In this document: positions 1-6,084 of the stretch, piece after piece | Layout: each line of letters opens with the position of its first letter | How positions within the stretch are numbered: the stretch's first letter is position 1 | Assembly (NCBI GenBank): GCA_903865465.1 | Contig: CAIPJU010000055.1 | Coordinates: forward strand, 1 to 6,084 | Origin: an uncultured Bacteroidota bacterium | GTDB lineage: Bacteria > Bacteroidota > Bacteroidia > Bacteroidales > VadinHA17 | DNA length: 6,084 nucleotides | Reading direction: 5' to 3' | Notes under the pieces: model-generated | What the model saw: the letters and a program-made list of their open reading frames with translations, nothing else | Database searches by the model: none | What the model was told of the DNA's origin: nothing | Position numbers and translations under genes: made by a program

Positions 1-2340
1 TATAGTATCAGTAATACAACAGCCCAGAACTTCACTGTACTGGCTTGGTCCACAAGCGGAGATGGTCATTTTTCAGATCCTGCAATTTTACTTCCAACCT
101 ATTTCCCTGGCAGTAATGATATTTCCTCAGGTCATGTGCAGTTAACATTAACAGCGAAACCAATAGGTCCATGTGCTGTAAATGCTTCAGGCACTTTTAA
201 AATTACTTACGCCAAAGTTCCGACTTTTTATGCCGGCCCCGACAAAGATATTTGCGAGAATGGACAGGTAGCATTAAATGCTTCAGGAACAGGATTCACT
301 TCTGTAAACTGGCAGCTTGTTTCAGGCCATGGAAATCTTAGTGATCCTTCAAGCCTTGCTCCGGTATTTACACTTACCCCTGGCTTTTCGGATAAAGTTG
401 AAATACTGGTTGTTGAGGCAAAAGGAAGCTATAACTGTCCCAGCATTTACGATACAATTAAACTAAAAGTAATACCTCTTCCAGTGGTTTTTGCAGGAGA
501 TGATGGCGCTGTTTGTGAATCAGGGAAGTATGTGATTACAGGCGCATCCGTATTGAATTATTCAAATTATTCCTGGATTGTGAACGGTGATGGTACGATT
601 AATGATAATTCCATTCTGAATCCTGAATATACTCCGGGAGCATCAGATATTACCAACCACAGTGTTACTCTGACATTAATTGCAAAAGGGAATTCAGTTT
701 GTCCCGATGTTTCCGATGCTGTGACAATAGCCATTCAAAAGTCGCCTGTAGCTCATGCCGGAAATGATCAGGATGTTTGTAAATCGAATAATTATTCAAC
801 CAATGGAATTCAGGAGAATGGCGCTTCGACTCAATGGCATACATTGGGATCCGGTACTTTTGAGGATTCTACAAAACTTATTACCACTTATTATCCATCA
901 GCCAATGATAAAACTCAGGGCAGTGTGAAACTCGTCTTAAGGGTAAATGCTATTTTGCCCCGTACCTCACCTGGTTATGATACTTTGAAGTTGAACTTTG
1001 TTGATCCTCCTGTAATTTCGGCAGGAAATGATACAACCATCTGTTCTTCTTCATTCATGCCGGCAAAGGCTTATGTTTTACATTCAACACAATATGGGTG
1101 GTCATCAGGCGGAAGCGGTATATGGAACAACATAAATTCATTAACGCCAACCTATTTTCCTTCGGCTTCAGATATCACAAACGGATCTGTAACCCTGACT
1201 TTAACGTCAAAGAACCCTGCCTGCCCATCTGTAAGTGACGGCATGGTGCTTAACCTCACTCCCTTTCCTGTTGCCAGCGCAGGTTCAGATGATGCGATTT
1301 GCGAGGATAATGTAAAAACTTTAAGTGATTCTTATAGCTTAAATTCCATATCAGTCGAATGGAAAAGCTCAGGTGATGGTCATTTCAATGATAAAAACAA
1401 TCTGCACCCGGTTTATTCTCCCGGTGTTAACGACATCAAAAACGGAACTGTTAAGTTGTATTTAAAGGCAACCGGAATTCCACCGTGCAGTGCTCCATAC
1501 ATTGATTCAATGACCCTTTCGATACAAAAAAATCCGCTTGTTTTTGCAGGTAATGATGCCATCATTGGTGAAATGGATATGTTTACGGCCAGCAGCGCAA
1601 CAGCGCAGAATGTTAACCAGGTAAGCTGGAGTTCGATGGGAGACGGAAAATTTATTAATGGCTCCAGTATCATAAGTTCCTATGTTCACGGCCCCGATGA
1701 TCTTATAAACAAGAGTGTTAAACTGGTTATCAGGGCTACTTCCAATTCCCCTTGTGTAAAGGTTGTCACTGATACAATTTTATTGCTTATTACTCCTGTC
1801 CCCTCTGCGGATGCTGGTCAGGACGAGAAGATTTGCGAAGGATCAGATGTTACTATCTCAACAGCTACGGCTAAAGAATATTCTGAAATCTGGTGGACTT
1901 CACGAGGTACTGGTATTTTTGATCATGATTCAACTTTAACACCTACATATCATCCTGGTAGTGGGGATATTTCAAAAAGGATGGTTGTGCTCGAACTTCA
2001 TGCCAGGGGCAAAGATCCGATAAAGAATTATATTGTCAGTGATTCAATGAGGATCAATATTATTCATAATGCATTTGCTGATTTGATATTATCCGATACT
2101 GCCTGTGTAAATTCAACCTACCAGATAAAGGATATTATTTACAGGGATGTGAGCAAAATATCATGGAGTTCTTCAGGTGATGGCTATTTTAATGGAACCG
2201 GCGAAGAAAATCCCGTGTACAGCTTTTTAGCAAATGACAAAGGAAAGGACACACTTTATTTTTATGTGAAGGTAAACAGCAATGCGCCTTGTCTGTTTAC
2301 AGGGTATGATACAATGATGTTAAGGCTATATCATGAGCCT
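1..2340 (+). repeat. Array of PKD-like (Ig-like) ~88-residue modules, eight complete plus one partial
   Basis: These are protein-level tandem repeats inside the adhesin. Module starts, marked by the A-G-x-D-x-x-(I/V)-C signature, are at 232, 493, 757, 1021, 1279, 1546 and 1813. A degenerate eighth module starts near 2077 (ADLILSDTACVN), and the tail of another occupies 1-231. Periods are 86-89 residues. The shared pattern is AGxDxxIC(E), then a W followed by SSGDGxFxD, then PxYxPGxxDIxxGSVxLxL, then a second cysteine, then a D-S/T-hydrophobic strand and a P-x-x-x-AG junction. At the DNA level copies have diverged well beyond near-identity; only short words such as ggtgatggtcattt are shared (in the fifth full module, with a one-base variant in the partial module). 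The array is therefore old rather than recently expanded. The modules resemble the PKD-like domains common in Bacteroidota gliding-motility-associated C-terminal proteins. The exact Pfam family was not tested. Confidence 0.85.
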
Positions 2341-4620
2341 AAACCCTCTTTCAACTATGATAATCCTCAGGGATGTGCTCCTTTGAAAGTAAGTTTTACC
2401 AATACTTCTGTAGGTGAAGAGTTGACATACAACTGGGATTTTGGTAACAAACTGACAAGTAATAATGTGGATCCGGGTTATATAGTTTACCAGCAGGGGA
2501 AATTAGCCGATACCACCTATACAATTATGCTTAAAGCAACAAATCGTTGCAGTTCAGTAACTTCCACAAGGGATGTTATTGTAAAACCCATACCGATCAC
2601 TGGTTTTGGAATGGATGTAACGTGGGGCTGTTCGCCTAAGGAGATTCATTTTTTCAATGTCACCACAGGATTAGCTGATACCTATATCTGGAAATGGGGC
2701 GACGGGAAAGCAGATTCGATTTCAGAGAACCCTGGTTCACATATATTTGAAACCGGAATAAATGACACTACCTACACTATCACACTGTTAGCAAAAAATG
2801 AGTGCGGGCTGGATTCAATGAATAAAACGGTAACCATTTTCCCAAATAAGGTCAAAGCATTTTTTGAAACAGATACCACTTTTGGTTGTGCACCACTGAA
2901 GGTTTCATTTACAAACTATTCGAGAGGTGTGCTTGGTAATAAGCCATTTCTGAACTGGTCATGGAATTTTGGTGATAAAAATGTCAGCAATGAGATGCAT
3001 CCGGTTCACATTTTTGAAAAACCAGGTAAGTATACCGTCACTTTATTAGTGAATGACTCTTGTAGTTACAGTACTTTTACCACCGATATAAATGTTTTTG
3101 GTGCCCCCGTTGTTGATTTCGTTCCGGATAAAGTTGAATATTGTGAAGATGATACTGTTTTTGTTGCTCCCGTGAACATGCAAATAAGTGAAATTTCCAG
3201 TGTAATATGGGACTTTGGAGATTCAACTAAGTCATTGGATTTTAATGGTCACCATTATTACGGTAAGCCTGGCTCATTCACAATAACTCTTACTGCAAAA
3301 AGTTTGATCAGCGGCTGTACAGCAAGTGCTTCAAAAACGATAAATATCAACAAGTCACCAATAGCTGCCTTTAGCATTCCTGATAATGGCAGGTGCCAAC
3401 CCCTGCAGATAACATTTCAGAATCAGACTTCGGGAGGAGATTATTATTATTGGAATTTTAACAATGGAAACACATCAACTGATATAAACGGACAACAGTT
3501 GTTTAAAGAGCCAGGCACATATACTATCAGCTTAAAAGCAATGAATACCATGGCTTGCACTGACTCGATCAGTAAAAAACTTATTGTCAATCCCAAGCCG
3601 GTTTCAGCGTTTAACTCTTCTTCTATACAGACCTGCGTTACTCCGGTAGATGTTGCATTTACTAATTTGTCGGAAGCTGCAGAGGATTACAAATGGGATT
3701 TTGGAAATGGATCAATTTCGAAGGAGACAAATCCGGAAATCACCTTTAATGCAGCAGGCGATTATAATGTCAGCCTTATTGCATCAAACATCTTCTTGTG
3801 TTCTGATACAAGCAGGATAATCTATCATGCTTATCATAATCCTGTTGCTGATTTCAGGGTTGATACGACGATAGGTTGCGATCCGTTTAAAGTTAAATTC
3901 ATTAATCTGTCGAAATGGGCTTTGCAGTATTTCTGGAATATTGAGGGGCAGGGTACTTCCGAAGACCCGGAACCGGAATATACTTTAAAAGGAGAGGGAA
4001 TATATAGTGTCAGCTTAAAGGTGGTAGGTCAGGGCGGCTGTAATGACAGTATTTTAAAGAGAGATTTTATTATGGTTCATCCATCTCCCGTCTCCGACTT
4101 TAAATATTTAAAAATAAACGGATTAGATACTGTCCAGTTCAGCAATTATTCGACAGGTGCTATTTCTTACTTATGGAATTATGGCGATGGACAGACATCA
4201 ACAGAGGAAAACCCATTGCACCGGTATACCAACTATGGAAGTTACATTGTGAGTTTAACGAGTACAAACCAGTTTAACTGTAAGAATGTATTTATTGATT
4301 CCATTGATTTTGTGTTGTTTAAAGGCTTGTTTATGCCAAATGCCCTTTCACCGGGAAATGCATCCGCAGGTGTCAGTGAATTTAAGGCAGTCGGAACCGG
4401 ATTAGTAAAATATCATCTGGTCATTTATGATACCTGGGGCAACCTGATATGGGAGACCACTAAACTCGACAGGGGAGTACCTGCCGAAGGATGGGATGGT
4501 ACATTTAAAGGAAAAGCTCTGCCCCCCGATGTGTATGTATGGCATTTGAAAGAGGCAATCTTTAAAGATGGCAGAGCATATGAAGGGCAGAGATACGGCT
4601 CAATAACTTTAATAAAATAG
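1..4620 (+). CDS. Giant PKD-repeat surface adhesin with type B T9SS sorting domain (5'-truncated)
   Basis: Partial gene. The frame is open through base 1, so the true start lies upstream. The GTG at 136 falls inside a beta-strand of a repeat and is not a credible start. The visible 1539 residues contain one partial and eight complete PKD-like modules (residues 1-780), eight PKD domains (about 782-1441) and a CHU_C/gliding-motility-associated C-terminal domain (1443-1539), then TAG. PKD hallmarks such as WDFGN, WNFGD, WKWGDG and WDFGDS are visible. Known for the family: such proteins are exported by the type IX secretion system, and F. johnsoniae SprB is the best-known type B example. I infer a cell-surface adhesin or filament-like stalk. 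No catalytic domain is seen in the visible part, but one could lie in the missing N-terminus. The gene is followed nine bases later by a PorP/SprF-family gene, its expected secretion partner. Confidence is high for architecture and export route, low for ligand or biological role. Confidence 0.93.
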   Translation, partial: YSISNTTAQNFTVLAWSTSGDGHFSDPAILLPTYFPGSNDISSGHVQLTLTAKPIGPCAVNASGTFKITYAKVPTFYAGPDKDICENGQVALNASGTGFTSVNWQLVSGHGNLSDPSSLAPVFTLTPGFSDKVEILVVEAKGSYNCPSIYDTIKLKVIPLPVVFAGDDGAVCESGKYVITGASVLNYSNYSWIVNGDGTINDNSILNPEYTPGASDITNHSVTLTLIAKGNSVCPDVSDAVTIAIQKSPVAHAGNDQDVCKSNNYSTNGIQENGASTQWHTLGSGTFEDSTKLITTYYPSANDKTQGSVKLVLRVNAILPRTSPGYDTLKLNFVDPPVISAGNDTTICSSSFMPAKAYVLHSTQYGWSSGGSGIWNNINSLTPTYFPSASDITNGSVTLTLTSKNPACPSVSDGMVLNLTPFPVASAGSDDAICEDNVKTLSDSYSLNSISVEWKSSGDGHFNDKNNLHPVYSPGVNDIKNGTVKLYLKATGIPPCSAPYIDSMTLSIQKNPLVFAGNDAIIGEMDMFTASSATAQNVNQVSWSSMGDGKFINGSSIISSYVHGPDDLINKSVKLVIRATSNSPCVKVVTDTILLLITPVPSADAGQDEKICEGSDVTISTATAKEYSEIWWTSRGTGIFDHDSTLTPTYHPGSGDISKRMVVLELHARGKDPIKNYIVSDSMRINIIHNAFADLILSDTACVNSTYQIKDIIYRDVSKISWSSSGDGYFNGTGEENPVYSFLANDKGKDTLYFYVKVNSNAPCLFTGYDTMMLRLYHEPKPSFNYDNPQGCAPLKVSFTNTSVGEELTYNWDFGNKLTSNNVDPGYIVYQQGKLADTTYTIMLKATNRCSSVTSTRDVIVKPIPITGFGMDVTWGCSPKEIHFFNVTTGLADTYIWKWGDGKADSISENPGSHIFETGINDTTYTITLLAKNECGLDSMNKTVTIFPNKVKAFFETDTTFGCAPLKVSFTNYSRGVLGNKPFLNWSWNFGDKNVSNEMHPVHIFEKPGKYTVTLLVNDSCSYSTFTTDINVFGAPVVDFVPDKVEYCEDDTVFVAPVNMQISEISSVIWDFGDSTKSLDFNGHHYYGKPGSFTITLTAKSLISGCTASASKTININKSPIAAFSIPDNGRCQPLQITFQNQTSGGDYYYWNFNNGNTSTDINGQQLFKEPGTYTISLKAMNTMACTDSISKKLIVNPKPVSAFNSSSIQTCVTPVDVAFTNLSEAAEDYKWDFGNGSISKETNPEITFNAAGDYNVSLIASNIFLCSDTSRIIYHAYHNPVADFRVDTTIGCDPFKVKFINLSKWALQYFWNIEGQGTSEDPEPEYTLKGEGIYSVSLKVVGQGGCNDSILKRDFIMVHPSPVSDFKYLKINGLDTVQFSNYSTGAISYLWNYGDGQTSTEENPLHRYTNYGSYIVSLTSTNQFNCKNVFIDSIDFVLFKGLFMPNALSPGNASAGVSEFKAVGTGLVKYHLVIYDTWGNLIWETTKLDRGVPAEGWDGTFKGKALPPDVYVWHLKEAIFKDGRAYEGQRYGSITLIK
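2344..4323 (+). repeat. Array of eight PKD domains
   Basis: Domain starts are near 2344, 2596, 2851, 3109, 3361, 3601, 3844 and 4090, with spacing of 80-86 residues. Each has an N-terminal strand of the type (V/I)xxF, then GC(A/S/D)PxxVxFxN, a central W-(D/N/K)-(F/W/Y)-(G/N)-(D/N) turn, a HxF/YxxxGxYxVxLxAxN strand and a second cysteine. Central motifs in order are NWDFGN, WKWGDG, WNFGD, WDFGDS, WNFNNG, WDFGNG, WNIEGQG (degenerate) and WNYGDG. PKD domains are beta-sandwich folds that usually act as rigid spacers or protein- or carbohydrate-contact modules in extracellular proteins. Here they lie between the PKD-like array and the sorting domain, so they probably form the membrane-proximal stalk; that placement is an inference. 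The first seven each carry two cysteines and the last only one. Confidence 0.9.
4327..4617 (+). other. Type B T9SS C-terminal sorting domain (CHU_C / gliding-motility-associated CTD)
   Basis: The last 97 residues of the adhesin match the CHU_C layout: an opening MPNALSPG strand, then YHLVIYDTWGNLIWET, then EGWDGTFKGKALPPDVYVW, and a terminal strand YGSITLIK. In this family the CTD targets the protein to the T9SS translocon. Type B CTDs (SprB-like) are typically encoded next to a PorP/SprF partner, as here. The usual Asp/Asn-rich PNGDGxND-like loop after the first strand is replaced by PGNASAGVSEF, so this is a variant subtype. It contains no cysteine, unlike every module before it. Confidence 0.9.
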
Positions 4621-4623
4621 GAG
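4619..4623 (+). promoter_or_regulatory. Shine-Dalgarno-like AGGAG for the porP/sprF-like gene, overlapping the adhesin stop
   Basis: AGGAG begins inside the adhesin TAG stop (4618-4620) and ends six bases before the ATG at 4630. Spacing and sequence are near ideal for a Shine-Dalgarno element. Many Bacteroidota genes lack clear ones, so a strong site here supports the ATG choice and suggests coupled translation with the adhesin. A chance match is possible because only five bases are involved. Confidence 0.6.
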
Positions 4624-4629
4624 CAGATC

Positions 4630-4698
4630 ATGAAAGACGGACAGCTGAAATATGTTTTATTGGGCTTGATGATTTTCTCATTTACTGTACTAAAAAGT
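4630..4698 (+). other. Signal peptide of the PorP/SprF-like protein
   Basis: Residues 1-23 consist of an N-terminal segment with Lys2 and Lys7, a hydrophobic core at about 8-21 and a KS-Q junction. Cleavage after Ser23 would expose Gln24, which starts the conserved QDPQFSQFY motif. The cut site is inferred from the family motif. There is no lipobox cysteine, so this is a Sec/signal peptidase I type signal rather than a lipoprotein signal. Confidence 0.8.
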
Positions 4699-5709
4699 CA
4701 GGATCCCCAGTTTTCTCAGTTTTATAACACTTCATTGTATTATAATCCGGCCACGGCGGGTATAACTCGCGATCTTCGTTTTTCGTCTTCATTCAGAAAA
4801 CAGTGGAGCAAGATTCCCGGAGATCTCTCAACATACTTTTTATCTGCCGATTACCAGTGGTCGAAAACAAATATGGGAATTGGGTTTCTTATGTTAAATG
4901 ATAATGAAGGGCTTCACCATTTGAGGACTCAGCGAGTAGAATTTATCTATTCATACCGGATCCAGAAGCCTGACAGGATGCTTCAGTTTGGCATGTCGAT
5001 TTTTTCACTGAATAAGAAGGACTTTAAGAACAACGGTTTTGTTTTTAGTGATCAGCTGGATCCGATATATGGAGTCGTTCAGCCAAGTTCTTTTGCTTAT
5101 GAAGCTGTGGAACCGAAAGTCTATCCCGACTGGAATATCGGAGTTGTTTACCGACAGAATTTTATCAGACGCAAGATTACGCCGACTATTGGATTTTCTG
5201 CAAGCCATATTTTCAGGCCCTATATATCTTTCGTAGATAATGATAATGCGCGCCTTCCACGCAAATATGTTGTTCATGCAAATTTGCTGACCCAGTTATC
5301 ATTTAGTAATGGCATTTTCAGAGAGAGCAAGGTCGCATTCCTGAATCCTGGATTTGTTTATGAATTCCAGAAGCCATTTCAGACATTTACTGCAGGGAGT
5401 GGGTTTAATTTAGATCCCTTCAGGCTAGGGCTCTGGTTCAGAAGCCAGAGTTTTTATTCTGAGTTATATAAGCTGAATTCTGTGATTATTACTGCCGGTT
5501 TTGTTCTGCCTCTCTCTTCAAATCGCAGTTTAACGATTGATTATACATATGATTCAACAGTATCAAAACTTGAATTTGCCTCAGGTGGTGCGCACGAGAT
5601 AACTTTGATTTATAATATGGCTTTAACCGAAAAAGAACATGCCATCAGATGTTATAATGAGTGGTGGCGTGACGCAGGAGATTTTGTACGCCCAACCAAG
5701 AAGTTATAA
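4630..5709 (+). CDS. PorP/SprF-family type IX secretion system outer-membrane protein
   Basis: A 359-residue protein, within the usual range for the PorP/SprF family. A signal peptide is visible: a short charged start, a hydrophobic stretch YVLLGLMIFSFTVL (8-21) and a likely cut after Ser23. The mature protein would begin with the family hallmark QDPQFSQFY (24-32) followed by LYYNPATAG (36-44). Further family-like segments are FRKQWSKIPG (55-64), a GIGFLMLNDNEG strand and turn, a GLWFRSQSFY segment (267-276) and a final beta-strand AHEITLIYNM (321-330). The family forms outer-membrane beta-barrels. SprF is required for SprB secretion in F. johnsoniae, and PorP belongs to the Porphyromonas T9SS. 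Placement nine bases after a type B CTD adhesin strongly suggests this is its dedicated export or anchoring partner. Genomes usually carry several paralogues, so I give no symbol. The 27 residues after the last strand, including Cys341 and a WW pair, are an unusual tail. Confidence 0.93.
   Translation: MKDGQLKYVLLGLMIFSFTVLKSQDPQFSQFYNTSLYYNPATAGITRDLRFSSSFRKQWSKIPGDLSTYFLSADYQWSKTNMGIGFLMLNDNEGLHHLRTQRVEFIYSYRIQKPDRMLQFGMSIFSLNKKDFKNNGFVFSDQLDPIYGVVQPSSFAYEAVEPKVYPDWNIGVVYRQNFIRRKITPTIGFSASHIFRPYISFVDNDNARLPRKYVVHANLLTQLSFSNGIFRESKVAFLNPGFVYEFQKPFQTFTAGSGFNLDPFRLGLWFRSQSFYSELYKLNSVIITAGFVLPLSSNRSLTIDYTYDSTVSKLEFASGGAHEITLIYNMALTEKEHAIRCYNEWWRDAGDFVRPTKKL
5431..5455 (+). terminator. Terminator-like hairpin with T5 tract inside the porP/sprF-like gene
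   Basis: CTCTGGTT (5431-5438) can pair with AGCCAGAG (5443-5450) across a CAGA tetraloop. This gives eight pairs with one G-U, followed immediately by TTTTT (5451-5455). The geometry matches a Rho-independent terminator on the plus strand, but it lies within the coding sequence (codons for LWFRSQSF) about 254 bases before the stop. Translating ribosomes would be expected to suppress it. It may be chance, or a polarity or attenuation element. There is no equivalent T tract for the minus strand. Confidence 0.35.
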
Positions 5710-5728
5710 ATGAAAATGTCTTTGTATA

Positions 5729-5771
5729 CTGAGAAGAGATCAGAATTTATTATCTGATAATCACTTCTTAG
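5729..5771. terminator. Inverted repeat in the convergent gap, possible bidirectional terminator
   Basis: The 51-base gap between the two convergent genes (5710-5760) contains ATCAGA (5739-5744) facing TCTGAT (5753-5758) with an 8-base loop. An outer arm, 5729-5736, pairs with 5764-5771 (eight pairs including one G-T), separated from the inner stem by a 2/5-base internal loop. The outer arm runs into the last codons of the VOC gene. Neither side has a proper T tract, so this is at best a weak terminator or a 3'-end stabilising structure. I see nothing else in the gap. Confidence 0.3.
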
Positions 5772-6084
5772 CCCATTCCACAAGCCATATAAAGCCATAA
5801 GGATCGACCAGCATTCCAAAATATGATCCCCAGAAGGTGTCAGATAAAGGCATTGTGACCTGGCCTCCTTCGGCGAGGGCATTAAAAACCCTGTCTGCTT
5901 CAGCTTTGTTTGCCGTGGATACTGATATGGAGAGGTTCTGTCCGGTTTTGACTTCGCCCATAGAAGGGTTATTATCACTGCCCATAAGAATGGTTTCTTC
6001 GCTTAAAGGGAATGACATATGCATAATCTTGTTTTTAAGATCTTCCGGGATCTGCTGCCCGGGTATAGGTGGCATATCACTGAA
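5761..6084 (-). CDS. PhnB-like VOC (glyoxalase/bleomycin-resistance fold) family protein, N-terminus missing
   Basis: The C-terminal 107 residues of a VOC-superfamily protein, read leftwards and ending at TGA (5763-5761). The frame continues off the right edge as F-S-D before the Met at 6075, and related PhnB-like proteins carry a matching (F/G)xDMPP segment internally. The true start therefore lies some tens of residues upstream and the Met at 6075 is not the initiator. Visible features are KNKIMHMSFPL with the His often conserved in this family, ILMGSDNNP, a helix rich in Ala/Glu (KAEADRVFNALAEGG), and the terminal FWGSYFG-x(4)-DPYGFIWLVEW block typical of PhnB-like proteins. The older label 3-demethylubiquinone-9 3-methyltransferase for this family is generally regarded as misleading. 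Substrate and reaction cannot be inferred. It is convergent with the secretion pair and probably functionally independent. Confidence 0.88.
   Translation of the reverse strand, partial: FSDMPPIPGQQIPEDLKNKIMHMSFPLSEETILMGSDNNPSMGEVKTGQNLSISVSTANKAEADRVFNALAEGGQVTMPLSDTFWGSYFGMLVDPYGFIWLVEWAKK

Noticed and set aside
1413..1689. Two overlapping minus-strand open frames opposite the adhesin repeats.
   Set aside because: They lie entirely within the well-supported plus-strand repeat array, show no recognisable protein features, and have no spacing or context of their own.
1..2340. Recent tandem duplication or phase-variable DNA repeats in the adhesin.
   Set aside because: Modules share protein patterns but only short DNA words. 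I found no long identical blocks and no homopolymer or short-unit tract suited to slippage.
4425..4631. Minus-strand open frame opposite the sorting domain.
   Set aside because: It is the complement of a conserved CHU_C domain coding region and is a shadow of it.
4618..4632. Possible stop-codon readthrough fusing adhesin and PorP/SprF-like protein, since both are in the same frame with no second stop between.
   Set aside because: A fusion would place a signal peptide and barrel after a C-terminal sorting domain, which makes no biological sense. The shared frame has a one-in-three chance, and the AGGAG plus ATG explains translation of the second gene.
5005..5277. Open frames on both strands inside the PorP/SprF-like gene.
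   Set aside because: The real frame there carries a continuous family match. The alternatives have no ribosome-binding site or recognisable product.
5710..5757. Tiny open frame of 15 codons starting at the ATG directly after the PorP/SprF-like stop.
   Set aside because: It is very short, has no ribosome-binding site of its own, overlaps the inverted repeat and shows no recognisable peptide. Most likely chance.
5652..5978. Minus-strand 108-codon open frame overlapping both the PorP/SprF-like 3' end and the VOC gene.
   Set aside because: It is out of frame with the VOC protein, which has clear conserved motifs, and its own translation shows no family resemblance.
1..6084. CRISPR arrays, tRNA or rRNA genes, insertion sequences and attachment sites.
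   Set aside because: None were seen. The window is almost wholly coding, with the only gaps at 4621-4629 and 5710-5760.

Overview
The window comes from a member of the Bacteroidota. The evidence is a giant repeat adhesin ending in a gliding-motility-type (CHU_C, type B) sorting domain of the type IX secretion system (T9SS), followed directly by a PorP/SprF-family outer-membrane protein. This pairing is characteristic of that phylum. The DNA looks moderately AT-rich. I cannot assign an order or genus from sequence reading alone.

Layout: positions 1-4620 (+) are the 3' part of a very large surface protein whose start lies left of the window (1539 residues visible). It reads as one partial and eight complete PKD-like/Ig-like modules of about 88 residues (1-2340), then eight PKD domains of about 80-86 residues (2344-4323), then a C-terminal sorting domain of about 97 residues (4327-4617). 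Nine bases later, at 4630-5709 (+), comes a 359-residue PorP/SprF-family protein, with an AGGAG ribosome-binding site that overlaps the adhesin stop codon. A 51-base convergent gap (5710-5760) holds a modest inverted repeat. The minus-strand gene at the right edge (5761-6084) is the C-terminal 107 residues of a PhnB-like VOC (glyoxalase-fold) protein whose start lies beyond the window.

How the genes work together: the first two form a tightly coupled transcription unit. By analogy with SprB/SprF of Flavobacterium johnsoniae, the adhesin would cross the outer membrane through the T9SS using its type B C-terminal domain, and the PorP/SprF partner would be needed for its export or surface attachment. 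The VOC gene is convergent and functionally unrelated as far as can be seen.

The system is a recognisable type rather than a wholly new one. Points worth a second look are: a D-(S/T)-hydrophobic motif (the Bacteroidota O-glycosylation consensus) recurring at the same place in most modules; a nearly regular two-cysteine pattern with four orphan cysteines; a sorting domain lacking the usual GDGxND-like loop; and a terminator-like hairpin with a T5 tract inside the porP/sprF-like coding region.
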